The position numbers were made by a program, and so were the translations under genes. A stretch of 64,000 nt of DNA from Phoronis australis. Its lineage: Eukaryota; Phoronida; Phoronidae. The stretch is taken from contig NMRA01000252.1 of the NCBI GenBank assembly GCA_002633005.1, forward strand, positions 100,783 through 164,782, given 5' to 3'. Positions 1-11,461 of this stretch are shown here, piece by piece (position 1 is the stretch's first letter; every line of letters starts with the position of its first letter). The notes under the pieces were generated by a model. It had not been told where the DNA came from and did not search any database. It saw only the letters and a program-made list of their open reading frames with translations.

Positions 1-3000
1 GTTCAATATAACTAGTCTGGAGGCGTCACTTCTGGGTTTTTGAATACCGGTTGGTCAAATTATTCAATAATCTTCGCCCTCATCAAATGGAGTTCTTTTG
101 CACATTCACCGCGTTACACGGCTACCGCGTTTTGCATAATTATTGTTTTCTGATGAAATGGGAAATGTCTCTTAAAATAACAAGAGCGTTGTAAACGAGT
201 TTAAAATTGGAATTTAATTAAAACCACATGGTGTACAGAGCAAGAAGAGGAATGTAAAGTCGATCGTCTTTAACACGGCAGCGTAACCCTATGTGAGCCT
301 GGATAATAGTAGTGAAACGAAATATCCATTAAATTGTACTGCGGTGCTGTGAATAGTTTGGACAGATAATAGTATAAAAATAATATGATTAAGTGCAGTT
401 TGTCACTTGGTATGTGGAAAGTTTGAATTGAGAACTATTTCCGACACGTTTTTGGTAAGTGTGAACCCGTACTGAACGCTTACTCCACTATCTTTCGAAA
501 TGTTTCAAGCGCATTCAAGGCACACCAGATGGGAGTAGCATCTATTAAATACTGTATAATAACATACGGCTATACGCATCAAGACGGGTTTAAATGAAAC
601 ATTTTTGTACAACTGCGAAAACACGAACATTGTAACTTTTTTACTGTTTTTACAAAATTGTGTTGTCATAAATCAATAGATGGCGTGTATGAAGACTTAT
701 CTGTCTTACTTATTGCTTTTATTTAGTAAAATATTGGCAAAGTTTGTAAAACATCTGTTTGTAAACACTTTCGAATAAATTCACCCAAGTATTTCTGTCA
801 CTGCTCACGCAGTTATAACCTGCATGATGAATGATCCGTCGCGCTATTCCTGGTCTCACTTCAAAAGACTTGTGGTATTGCAATGTCTGTTTTAAGCGTC
901 TATGCCGTTTTGAAGCGTGTCCCTAATTTTGTGCCCCATGCACTTTTCCGACTGACTCAAATCACACCTTCTAATTAAATGCATACAGCACAGTGCTAGA
1001 TAATGTGAGTATAGGCTGTGTTATTGTGGGATAAACAATGTCTTTTTAGTTTTGATATGATGACAGACACACAGGTGTTGTTTGAACAATTCATCACGAA
1101 CTGTCAGCAGAAAATAATGATACTGTGCCTTATGTGATGCGGTACCCACTCGAAACGTGTTCATGAAAACCGGCCGGCTATGATCAGTTACATGTACAAA
1201 GGTGTTCATGAAAGCCGGATATGATGAGTTACCAAGTTCATCTGATAGTCACATCATCAGTCTTGTCCGAAAAAAACCAGTGCTCTGCAAGCAATTCACT
1301 TTGTGGATTTGTAGGGTGGGAATCTCAAACATTAAAAGAGTTTATATCTACGAGCATATAATATATTGTATGGCGGAAGGTAGGCCAGTACTTCTTTAGT
1401 GTTGGCTTGTATGGGTAGACAGACAATTTGAGGCGAACCGCATTCTCTGATTAGCGTTTGGTCAGAATATGCCAAACACAAGAGTGAACGTGAAGCTTGA
1501 ATATTAGGAGAAAAGTAAACCGTTTCCAGGCAACGCGTACTGTTTGTATGCTTGCGACGGAGTCGATCAGCGTTATCAGAGGTTTGGCGTTGTGCCAAGC
1601 AAAGTTTGCAATAACCAGGACATGATATGTTGATCCATGCAAGATGGTAGACGTAAAATCTATTCGCCATTTGATTTTGTTTTCATGGTAACAGTTAAAC
1701 GCGTTTAATACCTACTGAAATATGTAGACATCACTTGTCATTCAGTCTATTGGGAGTTTCCTGTCTTGGGAAATCCCGTACCTCGTATTTCCTGTATTAC
1801 ACGCATAAACATCGATTATTAAAGTTTTTAGAGATAGGTCTTAAGAACTTGTGCTCAGAAGATGACGTTTATATTCTTCAGGTTATGCGGAACAAACAAA
1901 TGCCAACGGGAACAGTCTTGACTGCCTTTCGTTGATCGTCGAGAGTATAAGTCCTACCAATACCAGTTCGCTTCTGAACAATTTGGCGGCATCCGAACGT
2001 CAGCAACAGATGTAACGACACCTATTGGCTGCTTCACGCATTCCGTAAACTAGTCAAAACTGTCGAGGGAATCAATGGTATTCTAATCTGTACTCCGCTA
2101 ACTTCCGGAAATCTGACCAAGAAGTGCAACGTTACCAGACGAGTTTTGAGGATAAAACCAGCGCAATACTGCGACCATATTGGGTTCACAATGCCAAGTA
2201 ATCCTACATTGGGTTTGCGATCCCCAGTAATCCAGGAAAGAAACTCTGGGTCGAAACTGGCGTTGGTACATCAATTTAATTTGAACAAACGCTTGCCGTG
2301 TGTTTTTCGTGTAAGAGCCGTTACACTGGGAACACGATTTCGCTGAAGAAAATTTCACTTACTGCAGAAAATGTTTCCAACCTTTAAGACTCTATGCATG
2401 TAAATCCCATAGTCACTTGTATACTAGACCTGAAAAACCAACTGATACAAAATTGTCATTTTGCGTTCAGCGAACGCATCCTCGTTAAGGCTGAGGGTGA
2501 TGTTTAATTTATGGCCGTGAAAACATTGATGAATTACTTGTTGGCTATTTAATGGCTTTTATGCTATGTCCCCAGAGCTCCACACTTTCTTTCCAATTTA
2601 AAGTACACTGCCCCTGGTCAGTCCTATGGAGTGCTGTGTGTATGTATGTATGTATGTGTAAATATGTATATTTTTTTATTTCACGCCGCCTAATTACTTG
2701 TAAATTTATGTAGTTCATTTACGACGATCGAGTGCCATAACCCAGTGAAACATTTCATATTGGCATATCAGAAATTAGACATGTTTAAGATATTTCATTA
2801 AATCTGGTAAAACATACATTAATCACCCAATTCAGCAAGCTTCTGTGTCTAGATTTAGATCACGTTTGCAAAACTGGAAACATGCTTTGATTGTGAATCG
2901 TTTGTGCAAGTTACCAACATGGACAGTGCCGTAAAAGAAGTCTTTTTTCTTTTTATTAACGACGAAAACTAATTGTTGGTTACTTTCGCAGGTTTGGCAT

Positions 3001-3085
3001 TCGCGGAATTGTTAGATTTTTAAAACAAGGATTGGGGAGTTGAAACACGACACATCCGCCTGCAACACTCCACGGTGCGGATACA

Positions 3086-3216
3086 TTGGCGGCGCACCAT
3101 AGGGGACTGGGGGGGGGGGGNGTGCTCCGGCGCCCATGGTCTATGGGCGGTGTATCACAGGGGGCTGGGGGGGCTATAGCCCCACTTTTTTCAGTGCTGT
3201 GCCGCCCATGGGATAT
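3086..3216. repeat. G-rich dispersed repeat, copy 1 (contains N at 3121)
   Basis: This copy carries the block GCCCATGGTCTATGGGC, a CACAGGGGGCTGGGGGGGC stretch and a TTTTCAGTGCTG(T/C)GCCGCCCATG end. The same blocks occur in the same order and orientation at 15549-15647. The single N follows a run of G, so it is probably a homopolymer sequencing break. The family is not identified. Confidence 0.6.
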
Positions 3217-3985
3217 GGAGTTCGATCACCGGCAGCGAAGTGTTGTCGGCGCGTATGTAGAAGTGCGAAATTTGTGCAGTGGTTTTGATGTTTTCTACTA
3301 CGTGAGTCGAAGATGGAATCTAGAGGTATGACTAGGGATTCGTTTCCACTACCCCAGTATGAATGACAAGTTAATGTCGCAAATTTCATTAAGTCTTTCC
3401 AATAGGTAACGTGTAGCGCATTGCTTTATGTTTTGACAACAACGTACAGCGTACATGTGCACGCTCATCACAACATTTGTAGAATTTTGAAAATTACACT
3501 TGCGCTTCCCGATGCACGGATTTGTATTTATTTTTGAATAAGGAATAAAATATTTGTATTGAAAAGCTTGTTCAAATCTTCTATATGTACAATTCCATAT
3601 CTAAAATGTAAATTATAATCAAGATTGGAGTTGATTTTTTGGCGCGACTAACGGTAAAGAATCAGTGTGAGTTTAAACATTTATTTGTAACTTGATACAA
3701 TGTGTTCAATTGTAAAAACAGAATATTTCAAGAAGAAAAATGCGCTCGCCACAAGCGACAAAAGGAAAAAAATAAAATACATTATCGACCAACTTACCCA
3801 TCCTAGAGAACTAAGTGTAGAATGAGTGGAAGCAAACAGAATTGTAAGGACAACCTTATTGGTACAATGAAATTTACATTTCATCCTAAATACAAGTAAT
3901 GTTAAATCTTCCAAATTATTGTCGCTTTGCGTCAAGATCTCTTCAAAAAGTCAAAAGGATTATCAATACTAACTACTTCACAACA

Positions 3986-4342
3986 CAATAATCTTATACC
4001 GAGCTGTGTCCATGTTGTTATTGCACAATACAATAATCTTATACCGAGCTGTGTCTATGTTGTTATTGCACAATACAATAATCGTATACCCAGCTGTGTC
4101 CATGCTGTTATTGCACAATACAATAATCGTATACCCAGCTGTGTCCATGCTGTTATTGCACAATACAATAATCTCATACTGAGCTGTGTCCATGTTGTTA
4201 TTGCACAATACAATAATCTCATACTGAGCTGTGTCCATGTTGTTATTACACAATACAATAATTTCATACCCAGCTGTGTCCCCACTGTTATTACAGCATG
4301 CAATAATCTCATACCGAGCTGTGTTAATGATGCTTTTACACA
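3986..4342. repeat. 45-bp minisatellite, about 8 units
   Basis: Units begin at 3986 and recur every 45 bp (4031, 4076, 4121 and so on) with a few substitutions. A unit starts CAATAATCTTATACC and contains GAGCTGTGTCCATG. Because 45 is a multiple of three, the array stays open in several frames on both strands and gives repetitive ORFs of 85-144 codons. I regard these as repeat artefacts and not genes. Confidence 0.9.
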
Positions 4343-4691
4343 AAAACCCAGTAAAGTATGAACTTGCTCTTACAAAATTGAAATTTCAAGGCAACGGAAT
4401 TTTGTTGCGACGGTCTGAAATCAGGCGCTCGAAGTTGTTCATCCGATGGTCAGCTGTTGACATAACCTAAGAAAGCACCCTTTTATCCTACTATGCAACG
4501 AAAAAATTGTTCATATGCTTTAAAAAACTATTTTATCTATCTGGTTGTGTTTTTTCGTTTTATGCAGATGCCGGTCTCGTATTTTAATAACGTTGTCAAG
4601 TTTGTAGACCCATGTGGGCGTTAGGTGCACGACTTTCTAAATTTAATCCAGTTCTGTTTCTACACAGTACTATAGCACTGATAGCAACAAA

Positions 4692-4773
4692 AGCGGCAAT
4701 GGCAGCGGCAGTGGCAGCGGCAGCGGCAGCGGCAGTGGTGGCGGCAGCGGCAGCAGCAGAGGCAGCAGCAGCA
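4692..4773. repeat. GGCAGC/GGCAGT microsatellite
   Basis: An impure array of six-base GGCAGC, GGCAGT and AGCAGC units. It translates as poly-Ala in one frame and as Leu/Pro-rich sequence in another, which explains the low-complexity ORFs overlapping it. No flanking coding context was seen. Confidence 0.85.
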
Positions 4774-6703
4774 ATTGAAATTTGTATATACGTACTTTGC
4801 AAATTATAAAAATATTGCAAACTAGACCTGCGTCACCTAGCGACACAATTTTTTTAGAAAACGCGTCACCGTGTAACTGAACCATTCTCATCGACTGAAG
4901 GCTAATGGTAAGCTCAACTAAATCAATTAATTAATCAGATTTCAGAACTTAAACGATTCGTGTTTTTGAAACCTCACGTAATATATTAAGAATACTTTTA
5001 CCAGTTGCTTATTAGACTGGGAGTGAAATTTGAAATAATTGCACGTGGAGCCCTCGTATATCCCAATACTTTTAATTGCAAGTGGAACAAAATCGTGAAA
5101 TGGTTTTCAGATTAAAAAACCGTAATGGTGGTTTAAGTCACATCATTTTGAATTTAATTAGTGTGGAATCTTAAATGGTGCGCAACTTTTGCCACGCGGA
5201 TGTCGCTCCCGCGTTAGCTTCTAAATCTTTTGGTTTTTTGAAGTAAATTAGTCATGAGCAATGCGGGCCAGGACTAGAGACAATAAAAATACGCCAATTG
5301 TGGAGTAACTGTAGTTTTAATTTGTACAAAATATTCTTCTACGTTGAAAAATTGATGAATTATGACATAAATGAGAGGAAAGAGATAAGGAAATTTTAAA
5401 AGGCTGTGTACGAATTGATAATAAGTCAACTATAAGAAAATGTCACGGCACCGAAATGCATTTTGAAGGTGTCCTTCTGACGAGTTCGTACAGTAAATTG
5501 GAGAGTGAGTCTCGAAAAAGACTTCATAGAGTTTAATAATATTAAATATCTCGAACACCCACTGTACTTGACACATGAGCAGGCTTTGCAATTAAAAATT
5601 TGACAACCAACCCCAAACAAAACATGCCAACAAGTAAAAATTGTTTGAGCATACTCATCGAACATACGTCTACGCGTCCGTCTCGAATAATTGCGTATAT
5701 CTGGTAAAATCACGCTTTGTTGTGAATTTTCACTCAAGGCAAGGTGGTATTAGTCATGACGACTTGAAAAGTGCCCACACCGAAGCAGGTACACCTTTCT
5801 GCGTCAGACGGGAAATGGGGCTCGATTCCCGCCCTTTCTAGCAAATCGACAAATACCTATATGATTGCGACCACCATCAGGTTAATTGACGTGAAATTCA
5901 CAGATATACTGTGTTTGAAAAATGTTTGAACATTCAGATTGTTATTTTTGAAACAAGTATCGATATTGTGATAACATGGCATAGGTGTAACACATGGTGA
6001 CATCTATTGGTTGATTCATTCAGCAACTTCTGTTGGAACCAGAACGTTTTATAAGAGGCAGCATGCATTCGTTTGACGCTTTTTAAGTCGACATTTTGCT
6101 GCATACTCCACTCCTGGGCAACTGTTCTTGAAATTAAAGTCACACAGCGGTAATTTCTAAATTGGAAATTTAAAACTTTGCTGTATTTCAAAAAACTGAA
6201 CAAGCCTAACACAGTCTTCTGTTTTCTGTTTCTCTGTAGTTGGCTGTGCTAGCACTTGAAATCAATATTACGGGACGCACAACCACTGCATTCAAAGAGC
6301 ACGTGCTTGGTGGTCTGCGTTTCGCCGCCAGAATATGAAAGAAAACTCCCTAACATGTGCTTATGCTGTATCTGGTGCCATCTTGCGCCAAGCAGGACAA
6401 TTATAAGGAGTGAGTGTTACTGAAGATCATGCCTGGCAGCGCAAATATTGTTTTTGCGTAAGGTAACTGTTTGTCAGATCTGCATGGGATCAAGCACGTG
6501 ATCCCCGCCGCAGATTGCGAACGATGATAAGAGGAAAGGTTACATATTTGGCATAAGAGAACACAAAGCGCGTACTCGCTCGTGTTGGCTTATCTATCAA
6601 AAATGAACTCGGCTTCATAAAACTAATTCTTCGTATATATTTGCCAACACGTCTGTAGAGTTTTACTTAGTTTTTGAATCATTCTGCCATTATTTTTGTT
6701 TCA

Positions 6704-7348
6704 TCAGTTGTCAGCGCTGAAGGAGGGGTTCAAATCAGCTGTATTAGTTGGTGTAACTGACGATACCGCTATTGCTGGCGTGAGACCTGCAGACGCTCCC
6801 GCCGCCGCCATTGTGAGACGGCGACTGCTAATGCGATTGTGGTCCCAGTGTTCGACATATCCACCGTCATAGATGGTCTGCCATCTACGTAGATTCGCAT
6901 CAACTGCTGCTGCCACCGCTGAAGTCTCTGGACAAATCTTGGTAATCACATGAAACAACGGGCGAGCGACGTTTTTTATAAAAGGCAAAATCATAGGCGG
7001 TATGTCCTTCTTGGAAAGTTTTTGAAGATGTTCCGGATTAGGGACAATGATAGAGCTTTGACGGTCACTCAACCGGGCCAGCTCCCGCGCTACGTGAATT
7101 ACATCCTTCACGTGGTGTTTCCACTCCTTGAACATCGTGCACAGATCGCAGGCAACAACCACGATACCTTTGAACAAGCGCTTATGGGTTGGATTTGTCA
7201 TATCAAATCTTTTCGTGTCTATAAGGTTGGTAATCATGCTCAGATTTTCGTGAACAACGTCCAGATCAAGTGCTTCAAAGTTTTCGCGCAAATCTTCGAG
7301 TACTTGTCTGTATTCTAATGCCGTGAGTGAGCTAAAGATGTTATTACA
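6704..7348 (-). CDS. PDE10-like exon B: second half of catalytic domain and C-tail
   Basis: The acceptor TTGATTTTCAG ends at 7349. The exon opens CNNIFSSLTALEYRQ, which aligns with the NIFSTLSSSEY segment of PDE10A directly after the preceding exon, so the frame and junction are well supported. It contains VVACDLC (D688 metal ligand) and the segment DIPPMILPF where the glutamine switch should be. It ends with a Ala/Ser/Thr-rich tail and a TGA stop at 6704-6706. The whole second half of the catalytic domain is one exon. Confidence 0.88.
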   Translation of the reverse strand, partial: CNNIFSSLTALEYRQVLEDLRENFEALDLDVVHENLSMITNLIDTKRFDMTNPTHKRLFKGIVVVACDLCTMFKEWKHHVKDVIHVARELARLSDRQSSIIVPNPEHLQKLSKKDIPPMILPFIKNVARPLFHVITKICPETSAVAAAVDANLRRWQTIYDGGYVEHWDHNRISSRRLTMAAAGASAGLTPAIAVSSVTPTNTADLNPSFSADN

Positions 7349-9430
7349 CTGAAAATCAATTAAGATAATATAGTAAATTTTGCCATAACAACGTACGTGC
7401 AGGCTCCAAATTGAATACACTACGAATATTACGCTATTTGAGCCATTTTTTCAAGTCAACCATCGAATGTTGGGACTTCGAAGCAAAAGCCGTGTTCAAA
7501 GCGCTTTTTAAATATATTACTTCAGTAGTCTTGTGCTTGACGTTAGAAATGAAATTTGATGTACGCGTACCTTAAGAATGTGAACCAAGGTGTGATAATT
7601 GTGAAAATCTTCAACAGGTGTGGTAAAGCAATATGACATCCTCTCCGTCTTCTTCAAACAGCCGTAACCTCTGTAGTTCATGTCATGGGCAACACATGTG
7701 AGAAATATTGCCAAAGCTTCGTTCTTCGTGAAAATACTTTCCATCATGAACTCCATGAATTTGTACGCACAATGAGAAACGGTTAAGGCGTGTTTCCAGT
7801 TGTGATAGGGGTAGGCAGTGTAATTCTCGCGAATAAGTACAACGCAGAGAATGATAGACCGGAGCTCAAACGTGTTTTGGCCAAACCTGTTGAAAAGCAT
7901 GTAATGGATCAATTCCTGGACATCCCCCTTTTCCATTTCACCAGCAGGGAAGTAGGAGTAGTCCTCGAAGTTATCTGGTATTGGCTTGGCCTTTGACAGG
8001 GGAAGGAAGCATGTCAGTGCTTCATCGCAATGTAGGAATATGTGATATCGCAGCTGTTCTGCCGCAATCTCGGTCATGATTACGTCACGCTTCATTTTGT
8101 TGTAGACGTGTGCATAGTTGACAGCCATTCCCACGTACACGGCGAACACAGACAAAGAATCTTCATCGAACTGAGTGAATCGGCGACCGTTTCTCTTGTT
8201 AATGGCCTCAACGGCACCGAAAAGCTTGGCTTGTGATCCTTTGGTAGAAATTGGGGCACACAGGATTTGCTCACTTTTAAAACCGGTAGTTTCATCGACT
8301 GTGCCGAAAAATCTGGGATCATTTGCGCAATCCATCACATTGTTTACTTGACCTGTTGCAATAGTGTGTCCGACAATTCCCTGGTTTGGTGGGAAACGGA
8401 CTCGCTTGCTCTTCTCATACGTAGCGTTTCCCTCCTCGTCCAGTTTTCCCTCGTCAAACATGTCCGCGTACAGTTCGTTGTTTTCCTGGTCCAGTAGGAA
8501 CAAACCACACCTCTCGGCATTCACAAGGTTCTTTGTGTATGTCATGATCTTGCTAAAGAATTCGTCTTGATGGTCAATATTTTTGAACATTTCTGTGATG
8601 GCCTCCACTAAGTACTCGTTTAACTCGTTGTGCTTGTTGAGTTCAAGGTTCTCGTTTATGCTACAAAGAGCAATCCCAAGCCAGCACATCAAGAAGTTGC
8701 CTATTTGAAGATCGGATTCTGTGAAGATTCCCAGCCAAGGTTGGTTGCGTGTACACTCTACGACGGCGAGGACTCTCGTATCGCCGGTATGTGTCATCAG
8801 AATAGGAACACTGAGGATCGGCACTCCATTTTGGCGTATGAATTTACCGATCTTAGTAGTCGCTACTGAACGCGCAAGTTCTAATTGAACGTCTCCGTGC
8901 GGAAAAAGACCTCTTCTCCATGCGAATTGTAGTTCACCCGTTGTATCGTCTGGAAGGTAAATGGACAGTCCGTCTGCTTTTACAGCGTTCATTAAAATTA
9001 TGCAAGCATTGCGTGTCACATCGAAATTTGTAGTTCTAATTCTGTACATTGACCCTCCTCCGTCGCATGTTGTTGATGCTTGCTCCAAAAGAGAAACCTC
9101 TAACTTGGATATTTCGCGTGAACTGTATTCATTAGTACCCGAATCTGATAACGACTCGCTATCCACAGACTGGACATCTTCTTGCTCTTGAAGTTCATCG
9201 AGCCAAGACTCAATAGTTTCCGATGTGACAAAGTCTCTAACGTAGTCAAGAACAGCCTCTTGCAATATCCCTGGATATAAGTCAACAAGAAACTCGAGAT
9301 CGCTGTCACCGAGTTCGCAGTCAAGCGTTCCTTGCTCAGGGTTTATCATAAATGGTTTACACATGTTGGAACCTGCACCAGGAAGAGACGGAAACTGTCC
9401 CCTTTTGTAAGGCAGATGGTACTCACTCAT
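6704..9430 (-). CDS. PDE10-like cyclic nucleotide phosphodiesterase, divergent active site
   Basis: Two exons joined in phase 0 (9430-7571 and 7348-6704, intron 222 bp) give about 834 residues, close to the ~780 usual for PDE10A. The N-terminal ~130 residues are acidic and Ser-rich. GAF-A follows (~130-260), then GAF-B (~285-440) with an NKRNGRRF..FDED version of the NKFDE signature, then the HD-type catalytic domain (~500-790). The block YPYHNWKHALTVSHCAY and the helix EYRQVLEDL resemble PDE10A most. The usual metal ligands are present (H547, H582, D583, D688), as is the general-acid His (H543). Replaced are the second His of HDxxH (Y586) and the invariant purine-binding Gln (I740); the clamp Phe is kept (F743). 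Family members would hydrolyse cAMP/cGMP in the cytosol; activity here is uncertain. Two exons is very few for this family, so a partly retro-derived copy is possible. It is head to head with the NBL1-like gene. The ATG at 9430 gives the most N-terminal Met of the open frame. Confidence 0.88.
7571..9430 (-). CDS. PDE10-like exon A: N-terminus, GAF-A, GAF-B, first half of catalytic domain
   Basis: 620 codons uninterrupted from ATG at 9430 to ...HTLVHILK, followed at once by a GTACGC donor (7570 downward on the minus strand). The catalytic part includes YHNWKH (543-547) and HDMNYRG (582-588). The region where PDE10A has an HHF block reads VEDFHNYHTLVHIL, keeping the spacing to the next exon but not the His cluster. 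A single 1.86-kb exon holding both GAF domains is unusual for the family. Confidence 0.9.
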
Positions 9431-11368
9431 TTCTTACTGTCAGCATGTTTACTTTCTATCCAAGTGCCTTATTCGGATGACGTCATCAGTACAATGAATA
9501 GAAACTGACATCATATGCAACTCACAGTGGATGTCTCTGATTTCTTTAATATTTGCTCACGTGCACGAGTTCCACGTTTTTTTGCCCAGGTTGTTGATTC
9601 CATATTTTTTATAATTAAGTACACATAGGTTTGAAATATTTTCACACCACTTAAAATAAGCGACGAAACAGGGGAATGCGTACATGTATACTTGTTGCTG
9701 GCGAGGACGAAATGCACATATGATATCCATGTTTGCTGTATTCCCTGATGACGTACAAAGAGAGGCCTACGTGCAGCCTTTTTGTAGTGTCCTTTTACTC
9801 TATGCACAAGTTTCTTCCGATTTATTCCCACCTTAATTCCGGTGTGTTTACGATGCGATTTCCACTGAAAACAAAGTATTCTGGAACGACGCAAACTGAT
9901 GCCATGTTGGGCCAAAATCAGGTTTTCTCATTGAAAATATGCGGCAATATCTCGCGGAATCTCGCTAGCTCTTGCTATTCTAGCGACATACTAGCGTTAC
10001 TGAACTCAATCCGGGTCCGAATAGCCACGAGATCTCCATTTTATCTACAATACAAACAGTGTTTTAAAAAATTAAAATGACGTTTCCATAGTAACGGCAA
10101 TGAAATTCGGATGTTTAGTTATGACGCGATTTGGAACACAAATAGGAACAGAAATACATTCACATCATATTATCAAAATTACGCAGGTATTGTTTTCGTC
10201 TTTCAGGTTACCACGTGGGCATTACAGTACTCGAAACTTTTACAAAATCATGTGTCTGAATTAATCGGTGTGCACCGACAACTGTTGCAACTACCGTATG
10301 CTGGGAAGTTAAGATTGACCAGGTCCATAGCCCTGTAATAATTTCAAAGTGCATAGTGATTTGAAGCACTATTTTCACATTTGATTTTATTTGACGTTAA
10401 AATGATGTCATACCGAACAAGGAAATATGAAGGTATACGTATGAGCGGTCAATATTGAAAACTATTGACTCCGAAATGCTGGCCGATGGAGGCAGATAAC
10501 TACAAAATCTTAAAGCTCCTTCTTCAGTGAAACTTGCAAGTGTCACGAGATGCTTGCACAGATACTCTAACACTCGAGGCTCCTCAGTGTATTTTTTAAA
10601 GGTGAGGACAGACACGTGCCACTGAAATGCAGGTTTGTATTCTGGTTTTTATGAGGGAAGCAACTGCTTTTTAATTGCTTGTATGTCGGCAACAACAAGG
10701 TGAAGCTCTAATGCCGCCCTGTGGTCAGGACACGAGTAACTGCAATTAGCAAAAAGTTTGATTAACCGCATAACAACATACAGTGTGTGACTCCACCTCG
10801 AACGTTAGAGTACAAAATGAAACAAAAACATAAAAGCTCTTGTCGATAGCTAATTACTTGTTCCTACATTATATATTGAGAACCTTTATTTTGTTTATTT
10901 TTATAGTTGTTTTAATAACTTTTGCGCTGAGTTTATGACTACAAGATACCGATGAACTTCTTAGTAATACGAAAACTTACATTTTTACGCCCTCGCTGTA
11001 CATTTCCGATAATGTCATGCGTAACTGTAGTGAGACATCAAGCCGATCACTTTTCAATACGTTATGAATCATAAATAGAACGACTGTAGAAGGAATAAAA
11101 AGACGAATTATTCCAAGTGGAGAACTTAACGATTCGATACGCGTCTGTCACGATTGATCTGTCTGTGATGTGGCTTTGAGTGAAGGCGTCTGAGTTGCAT
11201 CAAACGCACTCCTCCCGTCTCAGAAAACTAGGGCAGGCGACTGGGTGGTTGTGTTGGCATTTTCTACTTTTATATTCTTAGTTTCGAGTCTGTGCTAATA
11301 TTACGAAACACGATCTTTCTACTTTCATTTCACCTTCACGTCAGTTTGGTTAACAGACGGATTTTAGC
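9431..11368. other. Intergenic spacer between divergent genes
   Basis: About 1.9 kb between the start codons of the minus-strand PDE10-like gene and the plus-strand NBL1-like gene. It presumably holds both promoters. An open minus frame at 9511-9915 has no ATG start and no family resemblance, so I do not call it. Apart from the CRE-like site no regulatory element could be assigned. Confidence 0.55.
9478..9485. promoter_or_regulatory. Perfect CRE palindrome TGACGTCA upstream of the PDE10-like start
   Basis: The full 8-bp cAMP-response element lies 48 bp upstream of the ATG at 9430, on the side where a promoter or 5' leader is expected. A CRE in front of a cyclic-nucleotide phosphodiesterase would suit negative feedback. 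The same 8-mer also occurs near 20813 and inside TTLL12 exon 12, so chance is a real alternative. The transcription start is unknown. Confidence 0.35.
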
Positions 11369-11461
11369 ATGGAGATTGTACCGCTCGTTATCCTCGCTTT
11401 GTCATCTTTAAAACCTGACAAGTTGCTTGTCTGGGGACGTCCAAGTGAAAGTTCTTACAAG
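11369..11461 (+). CDS. NBL1: NBL1-like exon 1: start codon and signal peptide
   Basis: The ATG at 11369 has A at -3? in weak form (AGCATGG, G at +4) and opens MEIVPLVILALSSL, a hydrophobic secretion signal. The exon continues for 31 codons to SESSYK and the donor GTATGA at 11462. Phase 0 fits exon 2 exactly. The assignment rests on position, signal peptide and phase, because this part of the family is not conserved in sequence. Confidence 0.75.

Larger units (their letters stand above)
1..6703. other. Intergenic region without a recognisable gene
   Basis: I see no exon with both a family resemblance and splice signals here. The open frames are short, and several begin without an ATG. The stretch holds the repeats listed separately (3086-3216, 3986-4342, 4692-4773) and a short TGTA microsatellite near 2638-2660. 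The rest is AT-rich unique-looking sequence. The 3' end of the minus-strand PDE10-like gene lies just to the right; I saw no clear polyadenylation signal for it. Confidence 0.6.

Noticed and set aside
3927-4361. 144-codon ORF with 15-residue repeats
   Set aside because: Translation of the 45-bp minisatellite, equally open on the other strand.
9511-9915. 134-codon basic ORF upstream of the PDE10-like gene
   Set aside because: Starts at TTG, not ATG, has no recognisable domain and no clear splice context.
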